Source: Siphonodentalium dalli
Lineage: Eukaryota; Mollusca; Scaphopoda; Gadilida; Siphonodentaliidae
NCBI GenBank assembly: GCA_032622095.1
Contig: CP136069.1
Span: 5,814,976 to 5,878,975 of the forward strand
Direction: 5' to 3'
Length of the DNA: 64,000 nt
Position 1 is the first letter of the stretch, and each line of letters opens with the position of its first letter. Shown piece by piece: positions 25,301 to 40,300 of this stretch. Both the position numbers and the translations under genes were made by a program. A model generated the notes under the pieces. That model searched no databases. It saw only the letters and a program-made list of their open reading frames with translations, and was not told the origin of the DNA.

Positions 25301-28300
25301 ATCGATGTTTACGGGAGTTCCGCACCGCATAAACAACGCTTGCTTTCAAAACCTTCAGCGACGAAATATAGTTCCTTCCGCATGTATATCCCGGGCAGAT
25401 TAGCCCAAGCATGTGTACTACAGGGTACTGAAGGTAGGTATACTATTGTTTAGTAATATTTACTAGTGTTTGGGTATAGGTAGGTATGTATTAATCACAG
25501 TGGCTCCACGATGTTACTTCAATTATTTAATAAACAAATTCAAACAAAATTAAATTGTCGTGATTCATTACACAAGCCCCAGCCAGTGTTTAGGAAATAA
25601 ATTTATCGAACACATCACTAGATATATTCTGAGTTCCCACTCCCAGTAGGCCATACCAAGGGCTTGCATTCCCCCCCCCCCCCCCCCCCCCCCCTGAGAA
25701 TCAGCGGTGGACGGATAAGTATCAAGATTTAATTTAATGAATAAAAAAATTATATATACATCAAATCTGTCCGAGTTATCATTCCCAAAATTATTGAAAA
25801 TGGGCCGACAATAAGCACAACCATCCCATTCACACTGTCATTAATTTTAAGTGAGTGATACTCCGTGTCAAGCTCTGCGACTGGCCAGGTGTCGTGTCAA
25901 TTGCGACAGATCAAAGGATCAAAGGAGACGCAATCTGCATGCTGTACACGCAGTGTTCATTGTGATTGATGTCTCAAAACATAAACAACCTGTCATGATT
26001 GATGATTGGCATTCACTGAATAGATTTCTGGGACGTGGGTGATTTAAGTTGACAAGATGTTTATGCAGGCACTTGATATGTATCGGGCCATTGTGTGTGT
26101 GGCAGTTGCGCAATTTTAACACTTTTGAGGTAAATACACGTGGTTGTGAATTACGTCACGTCACGTGGATCCAGGCTGAAGTTAACCTGACCCTTCAGAT
26201 GCCGCGTACGTTAGTGATACCGGAGTTATAGCGTGCACGTTATGTTTTTTGACTGACCGCAGTGCCCGATCCGCCGAATGTGAACATGTTATCAACTGTT
26301 ACGGCAGTCCGTGGCCCACGGCAGTCAATTGCCGTGGCGAATATTGAAGCCTACGGCGATTGCCACGGCAATGCCGGTTGCCGTGGTGAATTTCGAGGGC
26401 TGCTGCCAGTGGCAATCTTGGATTTCAAAATTCAATCTTGGATTTTACTCTTTGCATAAATTTGTCATGGTTGTTAACATTGACATGTAAATGGGAACGA
26501 ATCATTTTGGGGTCATTTGGTCATAAAACATGGCCGTGCCAGCCATCTTGGATTTTACGCTTTGCATGACTAAATCCTTTGACTTGGGCTGCATGTCGTA
26601 CCTTTGGTCGGATCATTATGAAATTTGTCATGGCTGTTGACATTGACATGTAGATGGGAACGAGTCATTTTGGGATAATTCGGCATAAAACATGCTGGCA
26701 GCCATCTTGGATTTTACTCTTTGCATAACAAAATCCTTGGGCACAACCTACAGACCACATCTCTCATCTGATCATCACCAAACTTCACATGGATCATCGG
26801 GGTGGCCTCCAGATGGGAGCTATAAAAGTTTTTTGAATTTCATTGAAAAACATGGCTGCCAGTGGCCATCTTGTATTTTATTCTTTGTATGACTAAATCC
26901 TTTGGTACACCCTACAGATGACACCGTATTTGTCCGATCGTCAATAAACTTGACAGGGATCTTCAGGAAGACATCTAATTTTTATGAATTTCATTAAAAA
27001 ACATGCCACCAGCAGCCATAACATGCCACCAGCCGCCATTTTAGATTTTACTCATTGCAATCTATAGTCCACTTCCCTTATCTGATCATAACCAAACTTC
27101 ATATTGATCTACTAGACGGGAGCTATCAAATGTTTTTGAATTTCATTGGAAAACATGGCCACCAGTGGCCATCTTGGATTCTACATTATATATATCTCTT
27201 CATGTTGATGTCTAGTATATTATACTTAGACATTTCAACTTTCCGCATTCCTAATCGCTCCATTGAAATAACACATCAAATTATCCCCCCCTCGAAGTTG
27301 AGCTACAGTGTCATTGACATTTGTATTTGTTATTTTGTTGGACAAGAAAAAAGATGCACTCATAAAAAGATTTGAAAACAAATCAGTTATTCAATTGTAT
27401 TGTATACGTCCGTGAAAAAACGTTTCCAGATGATATCTTTAGTAAGACTAAACTGAATGGTATGCATTTTTACTGGCACAAGTTACCAGTCAACTTCAAA
27501 TTTGGGTTCTTCTTGCCTATTTTTGCCGGAGTTATGTTTCTTGTCGACTTATAATTTGCCATTTATTTTGTTTCCAAATGATAACTTTAGTTTCAGTTAT
27601 CTGATTATTTAAAAATTTGGTATATGGATTACTAATATGTGACCCGCCATATCAACTCCAGTCGTAAGTCGGGATTTTTTTACCCTGTGCCAATGCATTC
27701 TCTTATATATGCGAGTCGACCATAGGTCGCCTCGCATATATAAGAGAATGCATTGGCCTAACAATTTTTTTTAAATAAATGTTTCTTACAATTTTTAGGA
27801 CATAAAATAAAAACATCCATTACCCTGCAGGGAGCCCCACACATATATAGAAGCATATAGAAGAGTGTCGTCTGCTCATGTTTGTCTGGGGCTCTGAATG
27901 GGTGAAATTATAAAATTGTTAAAGAATACAAGAAAAAATTATTAAAATTGTAAAAAATTGTTAGGCCAATGCATTCTCTTATATATGCGAGGCGACCTAT
28001 GGTCGACTCGCATATATAAGAGAATGCATTGGCACAGGATAAACAAAATCCCGACTTACGACTGGATTTGATATGGCGGGTCACATATATGAAAATACAG
28101 TCAAGTTTGAATTTGGGTTCCGTCCGCCTATTTTAACCGAAGTTATGGTCCTTGTTGACTTATAATTTGACAGTTTCCTGGTGTCAGCTTTTGTCAAATT
28201 TGGCATATGGATTACTAGTTATGGCCCTTTGTTGAAATTACCATGACGTATTTTTCAAAAGGCACTCATGGCAGTGCATTATCAGACAATGGGCCACCAT

Positions 28301-31300
28301 GGATGGGATTAAAGAGGGTATTTGAAGGTATGGACATAATTATATAGAATATTAGATGTTAAATAAAACAGAAATATTCATTAATTATGGGACCACAAAA
28401 TGAGCATTTAATTTTGCCAATTTATTTTTTTAATTTGGCCAAAAAAATCTGAATTGGTAAAAACAATTTACCAAAATATTTCTCAGCACAGCGTGAACAG
28501 TTGTGACTCATTATTTAAGAACTGTCAACATGTTCGCTGCAAATGAAGCTAACATCCGGGACCGCCCCTGTGGTGTCTACGGTGATTTTAGTGGCCATAA
28601 CCTTGTGGGGAGTGGTCATATAAAGCCATCGATACACGCACAGTGGTCACAGCTGAACAGAAGTGGCGATATTAACCCATAGCAATGATCTTTTCTCATT
28701 TGTTACAGATTCAACATGCCGTAAGCGACTTGAGCTCATCAAACACACAGCGTTTTGCATTATGCAGGACTTAAAGAAAAAAGGCGACAATGCATTTAAT
28801 GATATGAACGACTGGCTCGGGGCTAGATTCCTCAAAGAAATTGAGAGGTATATACATAAGGGCATAGTGGCTGACACTATCTAGACAGCTTTACAGCATA
28901 TATATTTAGACTAGAATCTTAGAATATCATATTTCGCAAGAAAAAAAACAAAAATAACATATAACATATACGGTAATGCCCAAAGTAATTGACCACTTAA
29001 CCACAGCAGAATTATGGGTAATTTTTCAGGATTTAGTCGGAAATATAGCTTGTTGCCATTCATCGGAAAGCTCTTGGCGAGAGCTTTCCGATGAATGGCA
29101 ACAAGCCATTCTGCTGTGGTTAAGTGGTCAATTACTTTGGGCATTAACGTAAGCCGATCTTCTGTTCTCATTCTATAAATTTGCCAATTTTAAAAACTTT
29201 AAAAAAATTATATTCTGTATTAAAGATATTAATGGGTATTGGTGTTAAAATAGTCACAAATGGTAAAACAGCCATAAACAGAAAGAATATTAAAATATGG
29301 GCAGATTTTGTTCTTATACCAATCATAAATATTGCGTAAATAGTATTTTATTGTCAAGTTCGTACACTATGTTATGTAAAGAAAAGCAAAAATTGAACTT
29401 CTTGCTTCTATTGTACAGTAATGCTTTAAATAATCAACTCCTTAACCACAGTAGAATTATAGGTAATTTTTCAGGATTTAGTCGGAAATATGCCTTGTTG
29501 CCATTCACCGGAAAGCTCTCAGTGCATTTATCTGGGTTTGAATAAAATTGATATGATCTTACTTGCAGGATGAGTTAGTGCTGAGTTCACCAGCATCTCT
29601 CAGTGAGAAAATTACCCATAATTCTTCTGTGGTTAAGGAGTTGATTATTCAGGGCATTACTATATGGCTCTCTCCTATTAGGAGATAAACATACCCTGTT
29701 GAGTTGTACATTCTGGGATTCGGGCATGAAAACAGTTTGTGAACGAGTGTACGTTTATCTTCATTGTAATTCAATCTAGCAAGGAATTTGCAAAAAAACT
29801 GTATAAAAAGTATCATTTAGTCGTTTTCATGACACGAATCGAGACTTTCATTTTGCTGTTGTCACCGTGCACAAGTCGTTGGGTTTGTTCATTGCGTTAC
29901 TCGGAACACTGTTCCGTAACCATTTCCTGTGGGGCGGGTTGGCTCTTTTCGCTACTCCGTTCTGCGCCGATGAAATTGTACCGTGCCACATTCAGATTTG
30001 ATGCACGCTGAAGCGGCCGATGAACGGTATCTATAGACAACAACGCGCGGGTGTGCTCGTTTCGCTACTCGTTCTGTGCCAATGAAATTTGACCGTGCTA
30101 CATTCAGATTTGATGCACGCTGAAGCGGCCGATGTCGGTGAATCGAAAACTAATGTTATCCGCGCTCGGCCAATCAGAATGCTTGTTTTTAGTGACAAAT
30201 ACTCAATTGAATTACAATTGTTTTTCTCTGAAACGCTGCACAATTTGAAGTAATTTTCCATCAAAATATGTTCTGTTATTTTCTGGTAAAATTAACCTAT
30301 TGCTAGATTCTGTTTGTATGAAATACTTTTGAACTTCTTGCTCAAGCCTTGAAATAGTGTGTCTGTCATTTGCAGAATGAGGTCCCCAGAGGGTGAATTT
30401 AGTGATGCTACCCCGCATAGCGGGCTAGCATCACCAAACTCACCATCTGGAAACCTCATTCTGCCGAGATGTAAGCAGAATGAGGTCCCCAGAGGGTGAA
30501 TTTGGTGATGCTAGCCCACTATGCGGGGTAGCATCACTAAATTCACCCTCTGGGAACCTCATTCTGCAAATGACAGACACTATTTCAAGGCTTGTTCTTG
30601 CTTGTATTTTCAGCATTGACCAGATGGCCGAACTCATAAGACATGCAATTGAAGCTCGAGAGAAACTGAGGCAAACCGTCCTTCTCAAACAAGAAGAATT
30701 CTTTATCGATGAGGTATGAATACTTATTATATTAACCTAGAGTTCATATATTCGAATCGTAAGTAGGAGAGAAACTGAGGCAAACTGTCCTTCTCAAACA
30801 AGAAGAATTCTTTATCGATGAGGTATGAATGCTGTGATGTGAAACACTCTGGTTGATCAAATAGAAATGTAGAATAATCTTGCTCAATGTTGTTATTTCT
30901 ACAAATATTAATCCAAGTTGACAACACACACTTCCATTCTTTTATATTAATTAAATGCAATGACTCTCAATTGTCGTACTCATTTGTGTGAGTATATTGC
31001 CGATAGTTGTTCTAGAATCATGATGTAAATATTTACAAATGAGCGTAGTTTTCAGCGATAATATAGCTCCTGTGTACTAACTTATCAGTTTCGAGAACTC
31101 GAGCAAGTCCATAATATGTCTTTAACATGGAGTTCATTCATTGGAATTGTAACACATTTGGAATTACAGGAGCCGGTTCCAATGATATCCATATTTGTAT
31201 GGTTCTATTGAGACAGACCGAAGATATTTTAGGCTGTTGAAGATTTATTTGGCCGGTTTGTTGGGTAAAGGGTTAAAACCACCATAAACAGAATAATAAG

Positions 31301-34300
31301 AACATTATAGACATATTTTGTTCTTCTACCAATCATAGATATCACATATCTTACATTCTTTAACAATTTTATAATTTTTAATGTGTTAAGCCAATGCATT
31401 CTCTTATATATGCGAGGCGACCTATGGTCGACTCGCATATATAAGAGAATGCATTGGCACAGGGCCCTTCTGTTGGGTAAAGGGTTAAGATCGTACACTG
31501 TGTTAGAATACCAATCATAGATATCACATATATAGCATGTTAACCCTTTACCCAACAAAACGGCCAAAATCGGCCAAATAAAGCTTCAACAGCCTAAATT
31601 ATCTTCGGTCTGTCTCAATAGAACCATACAAATATGGATATCATTGGAACCGGCTCCTTGACCACATTGTGATAGTTACAGTTATGCCCTGTGCCAATGC
31701 ATTCTCTTATATATGCAAGTCGACCATAGGTCGCCTCGCATATATAAGAGAATGCATTGGCCTAAAAAAAATCTTTTTTTACCATTTTTTCTTACATTCT
31801 TTAACAATTTTATAATTTTTAATGTGTTAAGCCAATGCATTCTCTTATATATGCGAGGCAACCTATGGTCGACTCGCATATATAAGAGAATGCATTGGCA
31901 CAGGGCCCTTCTGTTGGGTAAGGGGTTAAGATCGTACACTGTGTTAGAAATCAAAAGCCATGTTATGATAGAGTACAGTATGTAAAGAATGTGTCATAAG
32001 CAAAACACTCAACACCGAGGAGACCCCACTGTCTGAACTTTGGTTAAAACTGCCACCATGCTGTTCACAACATACCAGTATAGCCCTCACTAAATCCTCG
32101 CCACTCGATATTTCGATGTTGAATGGGTCATAGTGAATCACTCTGCCAAATAATTTGCCATGATGTGGAGTGTTTTGCTTATCATACACTATTTATGTGC
32201 TGTATGAAAACAAACAATCGGCTCACAGAAGTGTGTTTTGTGGATAATATCGTGTTCATACTATCATTATACTATACTACATGTATTAGTATATTCTTGA
32301 GGAAATTTTCATAATTTGATAACTTTTATTTTAAATAATAACCTACAACCATGGCCATTCGTGCCTTTAACCCTTTCAGTGCCAGGGGCCGATCTCATCG
32401 GCCCTAATTTACAGTCTGTAAAATCGGCCCTAAAAAAATAAAATAAATAAAAAATAATTTCTTTTTTTTTGGGTTGAATTTTTTTGGGTATGCTTAGGTG
32501 ACACTCCACAGTTTCAACAGGTAGGGGCCCAGAACTAGGGGGCCCATAGATTCATTGAAATTTATCTGGATTATGATCCAAAACCATATAGACAATATAT
32601 GTATGCCTGAAATTAGCGCAGAATAGGCATTCAGAATTTGATACATAATTTCCATAATATATGGGCTATCAAGAGTTATGGCCCTTGATCTTTTGATTGA
32701 AAATGTGATTTTTATTCAAAAAATGACCAAAATATTGCATTTACATGCCCAAGGGGCACGAATACCAGATTTTTTCAAGCATGGTCACCTATGTTGGTTC
32801 AAAGGCCTCTGCCTTCCAACATCAATGTGAAAAAATTTCAAACTTTCGCCGTTTACAATTCCAGAAAATCAATTTTTAATGCAGATGACAAATTTTGGGT
32901 GCTAAAAAATTGACCCAGTATCTAGAGCCACTGTTTCGCAGAAAACGCTACTGCTGTCTATGGGTGGGATCAAGGTCACTTGCACTTAATTTTTTCATCA
33001 GTCTAGAACACCTTCTAAAATTACACAAATTCATATCCCACCTTGTCTCAATATACATACCACATGAATGGTGCCAGAAACCACTAGCACTTTATATCTA
33101 TAAAATCACCCAGGGCTACTGATCATTCGAAACTGTGGAGTGTCACCTTAAGCATGCTATAGCGAATTTAAAAACAAACTGGATAAAACATTAGGGGCAT
33201 GTTATAACTCAAAACTATCACCAAGTATTCATAGTAATAATTTTGATGCCCATGAAAAACGTGAGATTCCCTGGTGCCCACTAAAACCTACAAAATAAGT
33301 CTGTTAACCCTTTACCCAACAAACCGGCCAAAACCGGCCAAATAAAGCTTCAACGGCCTAAAATATCTTCGGTCTGTCTCAATAGAACCATACAAATATG
33401 GATATCATTGGAACCGGCTCCTTGACCACATTGTGATAGTTACAGTTATGCCCTGTGCCAATGCATTCTCTTATATATGCGAGTCGACCATAGGTCACCT
33501 CGCATATATAAGAGAATGCATTGGCCTAAAAAAAATCTTTTTTTAACACTTTTTACCATTTTTTCTTACATTCTTTAACAATTTTATAATTTTTAATGTG
33601 TTAAGCCAATGCATTCTCTTATATATGCGAGGCGACCTATGGTCGACTCGCATATATAAGAGAATGCATTGGCACAGGGCCGTTCTGTTGGGTAAAGGGT
33701 TAAAGAATATAAGAAAAAATTATTAAAATTGTAAAAAATTGTAAAAAATAATAACAAATGATGAAAAATTGTTAGGCCAATGCATTCTCTTATATATGCG
33801 AGGCGACCTCTGGTCGACTCGCATATATAAGAGAATGCATTGGCACAGGGTATATGGGTTGATACAAAAATCGGACCTGGCACTGAAGGGTTAAATTCTA
33901 TACCGTGAATAGCTACAGGTTTTCATCTCTGGCTTGGACCTTGGAACCTTTGAGTATAGAACATTTTGAATTTTATCTAATTGAGTTATTATGGAAATAT
34001 TTATGTAAATGTTTTCCTGAGTCAAATGTAGGAAGTTTCTATATTGCTTGGAATGATCATACAGCATTAAAGGGACTAATAATAAAGGCCTTCAAAGTGA
34101 GAAATACAGTAATGCTCTAAATAATTGACTCCTTAACCACAGCAGAATGATTGGTAATTTTTCAGGATTTAGTCGTAAATATGGCTTGTTGCCATTCATC
34201 GGAAAGCTTTCAGTGCATTTATCTGGGTTTGAATACAATTGATATGATCTTACTTGCAGGATGAGTTAGTGCTGAGTTAACCCACAGGGAGCCTCACACA

Positions 34301-37300
34301 GATGGAAGCATGCACTACAGAGTGCCGTCTGCTCAGTCTGTGTGGGGCTCTCTATGGGATATTGATATCTTACTTGCAGGATGAGTTAGTGCTGAGTTCA
34401 CCAGCGCCTCCAACAAGTCCACCGCCGACGGAGCTACAGATGGTTGACTTATTCACGGTCGATCAAATTATGGCCATCCACAATCAGGTATGATGCTGTA
34501 TGATGCCGTTTATTATTACCTCAAATTTACTTTGTAAAGTTTGAGCTATTGCTGTTGGTTGGTGTCTTACGTCCGTCCGTAACCAACAATTTCCTTTGGC
34601 TCACTCTACAGGCTGGTTTCCTCTTCCGATCATCACCAAATTTAATATGGATCTTCGTGGTGACCTCTAGATGGGAGCCATCAATTTTTTTCCAAATTTA
34701 AAAAAAAACATGGCCGGTGGCAGCCATTTTTAGTTTCCATCAGTATACCCTGCAGCCTGCATTTATTGGAGAAATGTTTTGAAAATTTGCAGGCATGTTT
34801 AGGATCACCTCTAGATGGGATATATCAAATTTTAGCAATGTTCGATGAAAAACATGGCTGCCAGCAGCATTCTTGAATTATACTCTTTGCATGACTAAAT
34901 TCTTTGGCACACCCTACCACCCTACAAACCACTTCCCTCATCCGATCATCACCAAACTTTATAAAGGATCTTCATGGTGACTTCTAGATGGGAGCCATCG
35001 ATTTGTTTTTCGAAATTCATGGCTGCCAGTGGCTATTTTGGATTTTACTCTTTGCATGACTATATCCTTCGGCACAGGCCACATCCCGCATCCGATGGTC
35101 ACCAAACTTAATTTTGGATCCTAGGGATGACTTCTAGATGGGAGCCATCGATTATTCACGAAATTCATTAAAATACATGGCGGCCAGCAGCCATCTTTGA
35201 TTTTACTCTTTGCTTGACTAAATCCTTTGGCACACCTACATGCCACATCCCTCATCCAATTGTCATCAAAATTCATATGGATCTTCAGGGTGTCCTCTAG
35301 ATAGGAGCCATCAATTATTTCCGAAGTTTGTTACAAAACATGGCTGCCAGCAACCATCTTAAATTTCAAATTTGAATCCACCCGCTCACCCTGCAGCCCA
35401 CATGTATTGGTGAAATGTTTCAAATGAAAATAAATTCATCTACAAAATACAAGACCTTTAATGTAACTTTTTGGCTTTCTTTATCATTGTTCAGAAAAAA
35501 TTATCTCCTTCCCAAATTGAGCTACAGTTACCTATGGGGGTGGTGCTGGATGCTGTGGGCTATCAGGGGAAGGGGCTCTAATAAGGGTGGGTCTAGCAGA
35601 TAAATACTGCAGCTACAGTAATGCTGTAAATAATCAACTCCTTAACCTCAGCAGAATTATGGGTAACTTTTCATGATTTAGTCGGAAATATGGCTTGTTG
35701 TCATTCATCGGAAAGCTCTCCCCGAGAGCTTTCCGATGACTGGCAACAAGCCATATTTCCGACTAAATCCTGAAAAGTTACCCATAATTCTGCTGTGGTG
35801 AAGGAGTCGATTATTTAGAGCATTACTCTATTCATTGGTAGCATTCAAGTCTAGATATAGTGTGTTTGACATTTGCAAAATGAGGTTCACAGAGGGTGAA
35901 TTTAGTGACCTTTTTCTAAATGGCAGGCTAGCATCACCAAATTCACCCTCTGGGGACCTTATTCTGCTTAGGCCTCAACTGCTATGGGGGACCTAGGATC
36001 AGGTTGAAGTTGGTGATGTTCACCCATTAGTCACCTTGATTATGCAATTTATCTTCTGCAAATAAGGCCATTAAAAATTTAAGTCTGGGTTCACGGGCCC
36101 CGCCCGCATCTCTAAAAGTCTGCCGCATCAAAACTATTTATCGCAATCTCAAATTTTGTTTTTCCCCTCCATACGCTAGTGATAGGGACTTATTTTTGGA
36201 TCACCGGTCACATTTCTAAGAGTACCGGTTATATTTACTTCCGTTGACAAAGCACATGCTCTTATATTATCGTTTGTCTATTTTTCCGCAATTTTTGACT
36301 AATTAAAATGGGAAAATGAATTTTTTTTCTGTGGGCATTACGTCGGGGATCACAGTTATCCTGCAGTGGAATGTATATGGAGGGTTAACCGAAGGAACAT
36401 CTGTTGGTGAACTTTATGAGACAATAAAATGCAATAAATCTGATGATTTTGGCGAAATCCCGAAAATTCCAAACGATTTGAAAGACATGTTTTGATAGCA
36501 ATGGTGGGATACCAGTTATCTTTTGTTAATTAAAAAAAAAAATGAAGTTATTCACAAATACTTTCTTCTTCTTGAAGTTACTCCCAATGAATTCAACCAA
36601 TTTATCAGAACTGTCACTTTGACACCACATGCACAGACATGTACCCACATCAGCAGCCATCAGTACAAAAGTATAATGGTATAAACCGGTATATAGGATT
36701 CTTGTGGAACACTAGAAAAATAAATTCAGTGTCACTGAGAATCATGGGCGTAGCCAGCATTTTGAAAAGGCGGGTTCGAATATTAATTTCATGGGCATAG
36801 GACATCGGCGCCTCCCTGGGAAAATTCTGAAAAATTGAACCTATCGAGAGCGAATCTGGAGCATATTTTTATAATATCTGCGCCTATAATTGATTTTTGG
36901 ATTGTATCTACCGATTATGTGAGGATATATGGCATGATAGAGTTTGTCTTCGTACATATATAATGTACAGTAGTACTAATGTTTGTTCACGTGCCCACGT
37001 GTAGTATCGACTCAACAATAAAGAACAATGATCAAACCCAACCATCCCAAAATATAATCTATATGTGGGATGACTGGGATCTTACTCGAACTTGTTACGG
37101 TATCATATTGGCTGAAGTGGTGTATAATATATTGAATTGAACGACAATTTATAAAGGTTGAATCATTTAGTGATCATATGTCGGCGAATAAACTCTGCAA
37201 TGCCAATGACACTGAAACTGCTTTCACACTCGCATGATGTAGCTGGAGTTGTGCAGACAAGCTTCAGAAGAGCATATAAATTTGGGTAGATGGCTGGTCT

Positions 37301-40300
37301 ACATATCTCTAGGGCAGCGGCATAAGACTTGGGCGTATGATCCACAGCCATTTCCCTACACCTCTTTTGCCACGAGAAGTATTCATCTTCAACGCCAATC
37401 GGAATCCTCGGTACTTTCCGTCGATTCCTCGGAATGTAAGAAATAGGTAAGCCGATTCGACGAGGGTGACAATTGCTTCAACGCATTCGGCACTGGGCAA
37501 ATCCGGCAGATACTGCACCACAGATGGCTTGATGTCATCGAACGTCGAATCTTTTTCATGTATAACCGATGACCCCCCCCCCCAACTTGAATGTTGAGTA
37601 TATACGATTGTACTTGTATAAAATTGCTATTGCATTATTTATATTAGAGCATACCACCCCCTCCCCTAGAACTCGGAATAATAATAATGTAAGTCACAGA
37701 GCACATGTTACAGTCAATTCATGTGCAATTGCAGGAGACAACAATGGTGTGTTTCAATTTCATCTTACAATACCCTTAGTTTATGGAGTGACTAGACATA
37801 TTTGTAATTTGTCATATTCTATAAATGTTCCCAGTTTACCACTGCAGCGCTGCTTCCTCAGGTAATAGCATAGTCGAGACATGTAGGTGAAGGTCCCACG
37901 ACAGCTTCGGAATGCATGATTTAGGTCAATTTGTTGAACAGAATTTTCAAGATTTTGCATATATACTCATGTAATTTCTCCCAGATAATATATTCAATAT
38001 TTATTGTGCCGTGAACTTAAAAAATCATGGAATCTCGTGTTGCGACCAACCCTCCGGCCACCATTTACATATACAATTTAAGAGCCTTTAGCACCTATCT
38101 ACATAGGCTACTATTTACACATTTAAAAATTTTGTCAGAGCCTCCGGCCACTATTTACATTTTTTTAAATTTGGACATAGCCTCTGGTTACTATTTACAC
38201 ATTTCGTCGGGGTCTTTTGACGTGTGATCAGATTCTACGGAAACACAATTGTCAATACATTTTCCGAAATGCTAAAGTGCCCTCGTCGCCTGACTCCCAG
38301 GGTTCGACGGTTCGTTCGCTCGGGCAACTTCGGTCTTCGCTAGACACTACGCCGCCCTAATGATCAGCTCAAACTGCCCATTAGGGCGGCTGACGGCCTG
38401 CCATACCCTGTGTAGAGCTATCTATTTCACAACATTTTTCATCTAAACAATGAATGCTAGCCTTAACCTCACCATATATTTTCAGTCGGTACTCCCCGCC
38501 ACAAGTTGACGCCAAAAGTTCCCTGTGTCGGTGTATCTAAATCCTTTAATCGGACATTTCTAAACTGTTTAATGTTGGTCACCCGGATAAGTCGTCCATC
38601 TTCACGTTCTTGTTGACATTTTACACAAGGCCACGTGCTCGGAAGAACTACTGGGTAATTTACTACGTCCGGTTTGGCCTATAGTCCATTTCACGAATAA
38701 CCGTTAACTGATTTCAAGATTTTATTGTTAGCAAACCATTACAACGGTGTGAGTGTGTAATATAGTGAAACATCCTAGTTGAACCAAGCGAACAATATAA
38801 CTTCTGTCTTGTGTATATAGTATTACAGCATAGTGTTAAATGTTAGTAATTATGTAGGCCTTGAAGATTTACCTGCATATCTATAGCTAGGAAGGCCTAC
38901 ATACAAAATCTCATTTTATGGTATATGTGGCTTTGTAGATGTTCGCCAATCGCCATGGCTGCATGCATGTGTCATAGACATGATACCTATAAGTATTCAT
39001 CGTATTTTGTTTCTTTTTATTGGCTTGGTATGCAAACTGACATTAAATTGGACATTTTCGACAAATTTGTTGTTAGATCGGACAATGGAATATTTAAGTC
39101 ATCTATATGGACGAAGGAACGATCACTAGATCTTATTGAACCATGCACGATGCCCAGCGACTGATAAGTTCACATCGAATGACATGCCCGCAGCAGTTTT
39201 TATCTCAAATAAATTGTTATCAAAAGTTCAAAACACATATTTCTGGCCGAGAAATAAGCGGAGTAAGTGTGATCATCATTTATCCACGCACTTGACAAAT
39301 GTGGACCTGGTTTCTATTCGACACAAGCATGGAACATTGATATAAATCTATAAGTTTCATTTTTGTCTAACAAACGGACAACTTTAATAGCTTCAAATTT
39401 TCGCGTGACGGTAATGACGGGGTACAGGGATGTCGATTTTTGATACATATCAGCAAATCAAAAATTACATATATCATTGAAAGATGCATCTCCTGAATAT
39501 ACGGGATATGAAGATCACTCCGTTTTATCCGGAAATGTATCTGCTAACCGATAAAACAATCTCACTTCTTATAATTTCACTTTTAACAAATCGTGTGGTG
39601 GGTGAGAGACATCTCATTTTAGTGATTATGGGGTATAAAAGGACGTAAAAAAATCTCAATAGAACTAGTATATATAGATGTTCATCGAGCGTTAGCTCAT
39701 AACGCGAAACATAGACTGGTCAGTTTGGTTTTCTGACATTTACGACAATTTTGTCGCATAAAATAAATAAAAATACGATGAGAAACTGGAAATGTTTATG
39801 CACATTCCGGACGGGATATATGTCCCTGACACATATTTGAAATTTCACGGAAAATATGAAAGATAACAAAGTTATAGCCTAATTAGTTTTATAGACCCGT
39901 TCTAAATATCCCATAGAAAATGCATGCCGACGATATGCAGGAGTGCGTAGAAATACCAAGCAGAACCAAGTTGGATAAAACTAAGGCGGAAAATGTTTTG
40001 TGCTGTATAATGGAGAAATAAACCATAATAATGCAACATGACGTGATTTTATTTGAGTTTTGTTGACTATATAGCGAGTGTAAATCTAAAAAAAAACAGT
40101 GCGGCGATCGCGAAAACTTTTCAGCTTGGTACACAGGTCCCTGGCACAATAGACCCCAAAACCCAAAGACATATATATAAGACTTATATATATGTCTTTG
40201 GGTGTTTGGGGTCTATTGTGCCAGGGACCTATGGCTTGGTAAGCCTATTTTGTCATTTACAGATCGCTGTGTTTGGATACTTTCCGTCCCAGAACGCAAC

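Larger units (their letters stand above)
24715..27330. repeat. Dispersed repeat family F (degenerate ~150-bp sub-repeats)
   Basis: Bounded by ATTAGCTCAACTTTGC on the left and TCGAAGTTGAGCTACAG on the right. It contains repeated blocks with ACATGGCTGCCAG, CCATCTTGGATTTTAC, TTTGCATGACTAAATCC and TAGATGGGAGC. It is interrupted by the hAT-like element at 24858-26402. A second copy lies at 34514-35535. No coding capacity was recognised. Confidence 0.7.

Noticed and set aside
31229..31985. Frames of 90-112 codons over MITEs
   Set aside because: They read through the family B palindromes, recur wherever that palindrome occurs and have no protein features.
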